Shown here: one piece after another, positions 53,763-62,533 of the stretch
Layout: the number at the start of each line of letters is the position of its first letter
How positions within the stretch are numbered: position 1 is the first letter of the stretch
Assembly (NCBI GenBank): GCA_949715645.1
Contig: OX454525.1
Span: 326,130,334-326,194,333, forward strand
DNA length: 64,000 nt
Direction: 5' to 3'
DNA from: Portevinia maculata
Taxonomy: Eukaryota; Arthropoda; Insecta; Diptera; Syrphidae
Position numbers and translations under genes: made by a program
Notes under the pieces: generated by a model
The model's database searches: none
What the model saw: the letters and a program-made list of their open reading frames with translations, nothing else
What the model was told of the DNA's origin: nothing

Positions 53763-54206
53763 GTGCTGTGTGAACGCCTGAAGCCTTTCGCTAACAACCT
53801 GATTGGTCCCTATCAGTGTGGCTTCAGGCCAGGAAAGTCTACCATCGGCCAAATTTTCACACTGGGGCAGATCTCGGAGAAAACCCAGGAAGTCCAAATC
53901 GATACCCACCACCTTTTCATCGATTTTAAGGCCGCCTATGACAGCATTTATAGAGACGAGCTATACAGAGCAATGTCTAGTTTTGACATCCCTGACAAAC
54001 TCGTTCGTTTGTGTAGGATGACAATGGAGATTGCACGCTGCTCCATCAAGTTCGGTAAAGAACTCACCGAGACCTTCGATGTCAAAATAGGATTTAGACA
54101 AGGCGATGCGCTGTCATGTAACTTCTTCAACATCGTTCTTGAAAGAATATTGCAAAACTCAAATGCTAACACCAGAGGCACAATCTTTCAAAAGTCCGTC
54201 ATGTGA
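53763..54206 (+). pseudogene. RTE reverse transcriptase, fingers/palm (147 aa)
   Basis: GPYQCGFRPGKSTIGQIFTL, HHLFIDFKAAYDSIYRDELY (motif A with catalytic Asp) and GFRQGDALSCNFFNIVLERI (motif B). After NTRGTIFQKS the frame stops at a deletion, so motif C is absent. Homologous to the minus copy at 38484-39380. Confidence 0.82.
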
Positions 54207-54294
54207 GATTAAACGAAGAATAACTCTTGCCAATCGCTGTTTCTTTGGGCTAAGAAAGCAATTGAGTAGCAAAGCCCTCTCTCGAACAACTTAA

Positions 54295-54573
54295 GTGACC
54301 CTTTATAAGACCTTAATAATCCCAGTCCTTCTCTATGGTGCAGAGGCATGGACTCTAGCAAAAGCTGATGAGGTCACTCTTGGTCGTTTTGAGAGGAAAA
54401 TTCTTCGGGTAAGTCTTGGTCCCGTGCGCATAGACGGTGAATGGAGGAGGAGATACAACGACGAACTGCACGGGCTGTACAGCGACATCGACTTAGCCAG
54501 AAGAGTGAAGGTCCAACGACTGAGCTGGCTGGGTCATGTAGAGCGCATGGACGTGAATGCTCCGGCGCAGTAG
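54295..54573 (+). pseudogene. RTE post-RT C-terminus (92 aa)
   Basis: TLYKTLIIPVLLYGAEAWTL, FERKILRVSLGPVRIDGEWR, RYNDELHGLYSDIDLARRVK and RLSWLGHVERMD. These are typical of the RTE/BovB-like C-terminus. The stop may be a point mutation, since PAQ precedes further conserved codons. Confidence 0.8.
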
Positions 54574-55330
54574 AGGAAGACCGCGACTCAGGTGGAAGGG
54601 GACCTTAACCAACTTAGCATGCGGAACTGGAGCCAGCTGGCCAAAGATCGTACTGGCTGAAGAAGCTTGTTGGTTGAGGCCCAGGTCCACCCCGGACTGT
54701 AGCGCCACCCTAAGTAAGTAAGTAAGTAAGTTTCTAGTTAAAGATAAACAACGGAACAAATTGGAGGTAAATACATTGAATACAAATCAATGAAGCATTT
54801 TTAAATAAAGCTGCAAAAAATTGTTTGTTTGTACTACTATTTTTTCAAAATACTCCCCATTTTTGGCTGCAGTACTACTTTATAATATTTCTCTCCGGCA
54901 ACACTGGAGCCGGTGCATATTTTTTACGGATTTCTTTCCGCATCCGTTTGAACCTCTTTTTGGGTGATTCATGGAATCCAAATGATCTTTCATTGGTCCT
55001 TAGAACTCTGCTCCAGAAGCTCAAAGGTTTACTTAAATATTCTTTTGCCAAATTGCAGATTCTTGAATTCGTTCTTAGGTGTTATGTATAGTTCTTTCCT
55101 ATCCTGACTGAATGTGCGCCAAAATTAGGCAGGACAGACTTCCTACGAATTGTTCGTTCACTAATCCTGTTTTGCGTATATTTCTTCATATGAAGTTCGA
55201 CACTTTTTAGTGTTAAGTCGGGGTTCTTTACAAACTGACGCAAAATGTATCTATCTTCTTTCGGTGTTTTATTTATTTTTCTACCTGTACGTGGCAAATT
55301 TTGCTCAGAATTTGTTTGATTAATTTTTGT

Positions 55331-55609
55331 ATATCTTTATTTGGTAGAGTAGGTACTGTTTACTTCGATAATTTAATTCTGTTCGATTTGCTCAAAGCAA
55401 AGAGAAATAGGCAAGATATTGACGAATGGAAAAGTTTTTCTGCGACACCTGGTGGATAAAAAAGGAATATGTAGAGACCTATAGAATTTTGACGTCTGTG
55501 TGTTTTGCAATGAACTTGGATAAGGAATACGTGTGTTTTCGTGTAAGAAAATTTATTATTTATCTATTAAAAAGTTAACTAACTTATTGTAAACAAACTT
55601 AATTTGCAG
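55331..55609. other. Spacer before LOA copy B
   Basis: No gene recognised. Confidence 0.4.
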
Positions 55610-55624
55610 ATCTAAGTACTACTT

Positions 55625-56512
55625 ATGGGCGTTACATCTGCTAGGAGGTCTGTCAGTCGAGGGACGCCGCAAGGCGGTGTTCTTTCTCCCCTTCTCTGGA
55701 ACTTGGTGGTGAACAAACTACTGATAAACCTGGAAGGGGAGGGCTGCAGAGTGATTGCCTATGCGGATAATGTTGCTATTGCCGTCTCTGGGAAACACCT
55801 CAACACCGTAAAGGAACTCCTGCAAAACGCTCTTAACAAGCTAACGAGATGGGCTAATCGGTGCGGACTGGGCGTTAACCCCCACAAAACCGAGCTTGTC
55901 CTCTTTTCCAGGAAATATAAAATCCCATATATTGACCCTCCCTCTATTAGCGGTACAAGCTTAACTTTCTCTGACGAAGCAAAATTTTTGGGTCTAATCT
56001 TCGATAGGAAGTTAAGCTGGAAACCCAATATACAAGAAAGAGTCAAGAAAGCTACAGTAGCACTTTTCTCTTGTAAAAAAGCCATTGGCAACAAGTGGGG
56101 TTTACAACCCCGCATTACGCACTGGCTATATACATCGGTGGTAAGACCAATTCTTACTTACGGGGTGGTTGTCTGGTGGACTGCTCTAGAAAAAGCTATT
56201 AACAGCGACAAGCTGGGCAAAGTCCAGCGTTCAGCGTGTCTATGCATTAGCGGAGCACTCCGAACTACTCCCTCCGCTGCTCTGGACATTCTGCTACACC
56301 TGATACCCCTTGATATATTTAGCATGCAAACAGCGGCATGTTCCGCTGTCCGCTTAAAAGCTACCTCGCAGTGGACAAATAACAATATTGGCCACTCCAT
56401 TATTCTAGACTACTTTAAGTCTCTACCCAGAAACATAGACTACACCATACCCCGTTTGCAGTTCGGAAAAAAACTTCCAAATCACCATTCCTTCCATATC
56501 ATTCTGGGATGA
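55625..56512 (+). pseudogene. LOA reverse transcriptase (295 aa, partial)
   Basis: VSRGTPQGGVLSPLLWNLVV (motif B), VIAYADNVAIAVSG (motif C with YADN instead of YADD), NPHKTELVLFSRKYKIP, FLGLIFDRKLSWKP and LTYGVVVWWTALEKA. A frameshift near 56470 ends the frame; RNase H continues at 56646. No fingers or endonuclease. Confidence 0.85.
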
Positions 56513-56539
56513 TGATGCATTTGCGAATGATAAATCGAT

Positions 56540-57022
56540 CCACTTTTACACCGATGGATCAAAAACTAGCGATGGGGTAGGTGGTGGAGTCTTCTCAGAA
56601 AAGCTAAATCTTAGCCTCTCTTTCCGTCTTCCTGATTACTGTAGCGTGTTCCAGGCGGAAATTTTGGCGATAAAAGAAGCCCTGACGTGGCTGAAGAGGA
56701 ATGTGATATCCTCGAAGGATATCCGTATCTTCCCGGATAGTCAGGCCGCGATTAAGTCCCTGGACTCAGTCTCTTCAAATTCCATCATAGCCCAAGACTG
56801 CCGATCATCTCTTTCGGAGATGGCAGAGCAGTTCAATATTCACCTCTGTTGGGTGCCGGGGCATAGGGACATTCCAGGTAACTGCAGGGCTGATGATCTC
56901 GCCAAAAAAGGAACCACATTACCTCCTTTACCTGATAAAGGTTCCCTAGGTATACCAATCGCTACTTGTAAACTCTTGTTTAAGCTATCCGCAATCGAGA
57001 GAACAAACCTTAGGTGGACGAG
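56540..57022 (+). pseudogene. LOA RNase H domain remnant
   Basis: HFYTDGSKTSDGVGGGVFSE (upstream of ORF 56646-57077), FQAEILAIKEALTWL, IRIFPDSQAAIKSL and WVPGHRDIPGNCRADDLAKK. Compared with copy A, the His of WVPGHRD is kept, but SDSQAA is PDSQAA. The last residues of the ORF after about 57022 belong to the inserted element. Confidence 0.82.
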
Positions 57023-57060
57023 TAGAGTAGTATGTTTTGGTTGGTTCTGGTTGAGGCAAA

Positions 57061-57180
57061 GTAGTGGAATTGGGTAGTGGAGTAGTGGAGTTCAAATTTG
57101 AGGGTCAACACTGATAAGCAGTAGTGGAATTGGGTAGTGGAGTAGTGGAGTTCAAATTTGCGGGTCAACACTGATAAGCA
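57061..57180 (+). repeat. 60-bp tandem duplication
   Basis: Two adjacent 60-base units starting GTAGTGGAATTGGGTAGTGG and ending CACTGATAAGCA, differing at one position (TTTGAGGG versus TTTGCGGG). The GATAAGCA end motif recurs at 57174, 57277, 57346, 57533 and 57720. Confidence 0.92.
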
Positions 57181-57446
57181 TGGTGATACATGCATTGCGG
57201 TTAGAGATAAGCCATATTTGTTGTAGTCGTTGAAGGTCGAATTTGTGGGTGAATCGTTGGAGGTCAAATTGGGGAATCATCTTTGATAAGCATGGTGGGA
57301 ATTTGTAGGTACGTTCTGGTGGTACATCCCAAAGTGTTGGATATTGATAAGCAACGATTTTGAACTTTGGAATTTTAATCTGTTGCAGTCAATTAATTTG
57401 TGTAATTAGTTAATCATGCATGTACAGCATAGTATGAACATAATTG

Positions 57447-57460
57447 CGAAGGGTATATAA
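57447..57460 (+). promoter_or_regulatory. Repeated TATA module (first of several)
   Basis: GCGAAGGGTATATAA-type sequence here, at 57634-57647, in the split third unit (57821-57831 plus 59139), and in diverged forms at 59640 and 59723-59737. The last one lies about 300 bases before the polymerase ATG. Each has a TATA box and could start transcription. Confidence 0.55.
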
Positions 57461-57831
57461 GATGATAGGGACAGGTAATAGTTGACAGATGACAGGTGAC
57501 AGGTGTGTTGGAAAAGATTGCCCATTATACATGATAAGCAACGATTTTGAACTTTGGAATTTTAATCTGTTGCAGTCAATTAATTTGTGTAATTAGTTAA
57601 TCATGCATGTACAGCATAGTATGAACATAATTGCGAAGGGTATATAAGATGATAGGGACAGGTAATAGTTGACAGATGACAGGTGACAGGTGTGTTGGAA
57701 AAGATTGCCCATTATACATGATAAGCAACGATTTTGAACTTTGGAATTTTAATCTGTTGCAGTCAATTAATTTGTGTAATTAGTTAATCATGCATGTACA
57801 GCATAGTATGAACATAATTGCGAAGGGTATA

Positions 57832-59138
57832 AAGGGTGATTTTTTAAGAGCTTGAGAACTTTTTTTTAAAAAAAAAACGCATAAAATTTGCAAAATCTCA
57901 TCGATTCTTTATTTGAAACGTTAGATTGGTCCATGACATTTACTTTTTGAAGATAATTTCATTTAAATGTTGACCGCGGCTGCGTCTTAGGTGGTCCATT
58001 CGGAAAGTCTAATTTTGGGTAACTTTTTCGAGCATTTCGGCCGGAATAGCCCGAATTTCTTCGGAAATGTTGTCTTCCAAAGCTGGAATAGTTGCTGGCT
58101 TATTTGTGTAGACTTTAGACTTGACGTAGCCCCACAAAAAATAGTCTAAAGGCGTCAAATCGCATGATCTTGGTGGCCAACTTACCGGTCCATTCCTTGA
58201 GATGAATTGTTCTCCGAAGTTTTCCCTCAAAATGGCCATAGAATCGCGAGCTGTGTGGCATGTAGCGCCATCTTGTTGAAACCACATGTCAACCAAGTTC
58301 AGTTCTTCCATTTTTGGCAACAAAAAGTTTGTTAGCATTGAACGATAGCGATCGCCATTCACCGTAACGTTGCGTCCAACAGCATCTTTGAAAAAATACG
58401 GTCCAATGATTCCACCAGCGTACAAACCACACCAAACAGTGCATTTTTTGGGATGCATGGGCAGTTCTTGAACGGCTTCTGGTTGCTCTTCACTCCAAAT
58501 GCCGCAATTGTGCTTATTTACGTAGCCATTCAACCAGAAATGAGCCTCATCGCTGAACAAAATTTGTCGATAAAAAAGCGGATTTTCTGCCAACTTTTCT
58601 AGGGCCCATTCACTGAAAATTCGACGTTGTGGCAGATCGTTCGGCTTCAGTTCTTGCACGAGCTGTATTTTATACGGTTTTACACCAAGATCTTTGCGTA
58701 AAATCTTCCATGTGGTCGAATAACACAAACCCAATTGCTGCGAACGGCGACGAATCGACATTTCACGGTCTTCAGCAACACTCTCAGAAACAGACGCAAT
58801 ATTCTCTTCTGTACGCACTGTACGCATTCGTGTGGTTGGTTTAATGTCCAATAAAGTAAACTGAGTGCGAAACTTGGTCACAATCGCATTAATTGTTTGC
58901 TCACTTGGTCGATTATGTAGACCATAAATCGGACGTAAAGCGCGAAACACATTTCGAACCGAACACTGATTTTGGTAATAAAATTCTATGATTTGCAAGC
59001 GTTGCTCGTTAGTAAGTCTATTCATGATGAAATGTCAAAGCATACTGAGCATCTTTCTCTTTGACACCATGTCTGAAATCCCGCGTGATCTGTCAAATAC
59101 TAATGCATGAAAATCCTAACCTTAAAAAAATCACCCTT
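57832..59138 (-). mobile_element. rosa-like DD41D mariner, nearly intact
   Basis: 1307 bp flanked by TA duplications (57830-57831 and 59139-59140). Ends AAGGGTGATTTTTTAAGAG and, in reverse complement, AAGGGTGATTTTTTTAAGG. It encodes one transposase on minus. Inserted into the third 187-bp unit, so it is younger than the tandem array. DD41D spacing places it with rosa elements first found in Ceratitis. Confidence 0.93.
58009..59025 (-). pseudogene. DD41D mariner transposase, early stop
   Basis: Cuts and pastes the element at TA sites. 338 codons from ATG 59025: HTH region TNEQRLQIIEFYYQNQ, VRTEENIASVSESVAED and the second HTH RRRSQQLGLCYSTTWKIL. Then WALEKLAENPLF, ILFSDEAHFWLNGYVNK (D1), WFQQDGATCHTARDS (D2) and DLTPLDYFLWGYVKS (D3). 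D2 and D3 are separated by 41 residues. TAG at 58009-58011 stands where a Trp (TGG) codon is expected. The same frame stays open for 22 more codons (LRRSRGQHLNEIIF) to the natural TAA near 57940. It is otherwise undamaged, so either truncated or newly inactivated. Confidence 0.92.
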
Positions 59139-59215
59139 TATAAGATGATAGGGACAGGTAATAGTTGACAGATGACAGGTGACAGGTGTGTTGGAAAAGA
59201 TTGCCCATTATACAA

Positions 59216-60035
59216 ATTTTCTGCGGTTTTAAGTTCCAATTGTTTTAAGTTTTTTGAATCAAACGATTTGATTAACTAATTTTTTATATAAAAAGCGTTG
59301 GTGTCATTAGATATTCATTATTTGTTAAAAATGTTTTGGATTCAACCAATAAAATCGGGTGATAAATATTGCATTTGTCATTCATCATGGAAACATTTTA
59401 AAATTGTAAAAGTAGATGTAGTTATGAAAAAAATGTAAAAAATACATCTGGCCTTTGCTGACGTAGATAGCTTTGGTGGATACTAATAAACAGCGATTTT
59501 GAACTTTTCAACTTTATAGTCAACATTAGAAAAATGTAAAAAATACATCTTTGCGGTTAGAGATAAGCCATATCTATTATGGTTTAATTAATTTATTTGT
59601 GTTAAAGATGTTGTGACAAAATTGTATGTAAAAATGATTGCGAAGGTTATATAAGTCACCTTATTTGTTTCACCATAATTATAAATAGTAAATATATTTG
59701 ATTATATGTTAAAAAAATGATTGCGAAGGGTATATAAATCGAGTGGAATCGCATTCAAAGTGACAGTTGTATCATTTCGAAGTGTAAGTGTGAATAAAAA
59801 AACTAAATAAATCTTTTTTTTGTGAATTTAATTCAAAGAGCAGTTAAATATAAATCTGGTAAGAATATTGTTTATATAATTTTTATTTTTATATGTTGGG
59901 TAGGATACTGTTTTCATTAGTGGGCGGGAATCCTGAGATAACTAAGTGCTGATGTATCTATTTTTTTCTTTCTATAAATAGATTTCATTGCACGATTGCA
60001 TAGGTTATAAAATTTTTAATTTTCAAAAAACAAAG
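59216..60035 (+). promoter_or_regulatory. Polymerase promoter and 5' UTR with intron
   Basis: TATATAA at 59731-59737 is followed about 25-30 bases later by GCATTCAAAGTG, an initiator-like site. A donor CTG/GTAAGA at 59859 and acceptor TATAAATAG ending at 59982 define a probable 124-base leader intron. The polymerase ATG at 60036 has a good context (ACAAAGATG). Confidence 0.5.
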
Positions 60036-61599
60036 ATGAAGTGCAATATTTGTGACAAAGTATTTTCACGTAAAGATGCTTTGAAGCGTCATACGGGAAC
60101 GGTACATGAGAAGATATTGAACCATTGTATGTTTTGTGGTAAGTCGTATACCACAAACTACAAATTGAAGGTGCACTTGTTAAAGTGTGTAGTATCTGCA
60201 TCGACATCATCACCACCGATATTATCAGCGTTGCCAACATCAACATCATCACCACCGATATCATCAGCGTTGCCAGCATCATCATCATCATCATCAAATA
60301 TTCTATGCAATTTGTGTAACATTGAGGTGAATAAAAGGAACTGGAAACAGCATCAGCGAAGCAATACACACAAATCAAAAGTGCAAGTGGCCTACGGTGA
60401 TAATGTGTTTAAGATAATGTCATCGTTCAAAGAACGAATTGTCTCCTATTCTGTGATAAATGAAAAAGAAGAAGATTTGGATGTGAATTCATTTTTTGTT
60501 CGGAAGCGAGCGATTGTACACAATCTTTTACAAGAGAAAATCGTTGAGAATAATTCGGTTAAATTCAATTTGGAATTATTCGCCGAATTCGTTAAGATTG
60601 GTAATGAAGACGATATGGAGTTTGATGTAAAATCAATGGTAACTCGTATGCAATCCGCTCTTTTATATGACAACATTGAAAAACTAATAAAAGATATGGA
60701 GGAGATTATAAGGGAGAAGTTGGAAGAATTTCAGGAGCGAGACAGTGGATGGACTCTGATTAAAATAAAAGCCATGGAATTGAATATTAATAGATACCAA
60801 TGTTTGATGGGATCAAGACATTTTAAGTTACCAGAGTTCATTAATAACAAAAAGGCTGTTATTAATATTAAGAACAATGACATATATTGTTTCAAATGGT
60901 CGATAATATCAGCTGTAAATCCAAATGTGTCGATGCCTAATTCCCCATATTCTTATAACATATCGGATATAACGAGTGATTGTATCGTCACTGCAAATAT
61001 GGTGTTAAATTTTAAAGATCTCATCTTTCCTTTGAAAATTGATCAGATACACAAATTTGAAGCACAAAATCAAATAAGTGTAAATGTGTTTGGGTACTCG
61101 AACGATGATGGCAACAGTAAACAATGTATTGAGGGTCCATACTACTTGACTAAAAATGAAAAGCCATTGCACATTAACTTGTTATATTGCGATGATAACA
61201 AAGCGTCACACTATGTATGGATCAAATGTTTGAGTCGGCTTCTACGCGATAGGATACTTGCGGTGAAGGAGACAAAATTATACTTTTGTAATAGTTGTTT
61301 GCAGCATTATTACAATGAGGAAAGTTTGCAAAAACATAAGAAAGAATGCACTCATGTGGTTACATATATGCCAAAGGAGGAGACAAACACAATAAAGTTT
61401 TCAAATGTTGAAAAGTCTGTCAGTGTACCTTTCGTGATATATGCAGACTTTGAAAGTATTTTACTTCCTGTAAGTACTTGTCTTCCTGACCCAACAATAT
61501 CGTCAACAACAACAACTCAACAGCATGTTCCTTGCGCATTTGCATACTATATTAATTGTTTCTTTGATAAAAGCAAGAATTCAATGAGAACGTTTACAG

Positions 61600-61660
61600 G
61601 TAAGAAGTTTGCTATTTTTTTTTCTTTTGATGTTTTATTAATCTTATTTTTATTTTATAG
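61600..61660 (+). other. 61-bp intron in polymerase gene
   Basis: Donor ACAG/GTAAGA, T-rich tract, acceptor TTTTATAG/GGCC. Splicing joins TFTG to PDCTRQF in frame; read through, it meets a stop. Confidence 0.88.
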
Positions 61661-62523
61661 GGCCAGACTGTACGAGACAATTTATTATTAATCTAAGTGA
61701 AGATATTCAACGTCTGTATGCTGATTATTATAAATATGCAGTTCCGATGAAAGAACTCACATTGCAACAACAATGGTGTCAGGAGAACGATGAGTGCTGC
61801 ATATTTTGTGGGAAACCATTTATAGAATGCGAGTATAGAGTAAGAGATCATTGTCATATTACCGGAGAATATAGAGGGCCTAGTCATAATCAGTGTAATT
61901 TAAGATCAAGTCTTCCTAAATTCATTCCAATTTTTTTACATAATCTAACAGGTTATGACAGCCATTTATTTTTCTCCTCATTGAATGAAGTGGAGGGAGA
62001 AATAAATGTCATAGCCCTAAATAAGGAAAAGTATATTTCTATATCTAAGAAAATACTTGTAGATGCAAAATCAGAAACTTATTTTGAAATGAGATTTCTT
62101 GATTCCTATCGCTTTCTGAACGAAAGTATTGATTCATTATCGCGAAATTTAGGTAATGATGATTTTAAATTAACAACTTCTTTTTTCAATTGTGCTCAAG
62201 AATTCGATTTAATCAAAAGGAAAGGTGTGTTTCCTTATGATTATCTATGTTCATGGGAGCGTTTAGAAGAGAAATCTTTACCGGAAAAGAGTGCATTCTT
62301 CAACAAACTAACTGATGAGGAATGTTCCGATGAAGCATATGAAGTTGCGCAAAAAATTTGGACATTTTTCAATTGTAAAAGTATGGGAGAATACCTAAAA
62401 ATTTATTTACAGAGCGATGTTGTTTTGCTTGCCGATATCTTTGAAAATTTTCGAAAAATTTGTCAAGAAATTTATAAATTAGATCCCTGCTACTATTATA
62501 CAACACCAGGCTTATCTTGGGAT

Positions 62524-62533
62524 GCTATGCTAT
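62524..62533 (+). other. Frameshifting 5-bp duplication
   Basis: GCTAT occurs twice in a row. The frame before it ends at 62568 and the conserved downstream sequence is in another frame (ORF 62517-63947). It may be a real recent mutation or an assembly error. Confidence 0.85.

Larger units (their letters stand above)
53686..54731 (+). mobile_element. RTE-clade LINE, plus strand, nested
   Basis: Starts inside the coding region (LNCTNYRGISLLNIAYKIL-like codons), contains ORFs 53763-54206 and 54295-54573 and ends with a (TAAG)n tail at 54711-54731. An internal deletion near 54205 removed the part with YADD. Insertion into a Tc1-like element is shown by the collinear Tc1 halves on each side. Confidence 0.82.
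53110..55330 (-). mobile_element. Tc1-like transposon split by an RTE LINE
   Basis: The N-terminal half lies at about 54737-55330 and the C-terminal half at 53110-53685, both on minus and collinear, with the RTE LINE between them. N-terminal part (ORF 55082-55297): TPKEDRYILRQFVKNP and RISERTIRRK (paired-like HTH). Then a degraded first catalytic region (FGFHESPKKRFKRMRKE). C-terminal part: YGTNRNIRVSLIITHYH, DNAICHKSR, then WPPQSPDLNxIENLW-like codons near 53340. Decayed. Confidence 0.75.
55610..57022 (+). mobile_element. LOA-clade LINE copy B, cut by the Polinton-like element
   Basis: The same family as copy A at 8263-9921 (about 85-90 percent by eye). 5'-truncated within RT and abruptly interrupted at about 57022 after the codons for TNLRWT, where sequence unrelated to copy A begins. 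The rest of the LINE would lie beyond the right edge of the inserted element. Confidence 0.85.
57346..59215 (+). repeat. Three 187-bp tandem units, third split by mariner
   Basis: Units start GATAAGCAACGATTTTGAAC at 57346, 57533 and 57720. Each contains AATTGCGAAGGGTATATAAG and, downstream, GACAGATGACAGGTGACAGG. By eye the copies are identical. The third is interrupted at 57831 by the DD41D mariner and resumes at 59139. Confidence 0.93.

Noticed and set aside
57010..57267. Minus-strand ORF with a repeated LSVLT.KFELHYSTTQFHY pattern
   Set aside because: Product of the 60-bp tandem duplication read antisense. No protein evidence.
60016..60378. 120-codon minus-strand ORF rich in Met/Leu
   Set aside because: Antisense of the Ser/Pro-rich repeat in the polymerase gene. 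No independent support.
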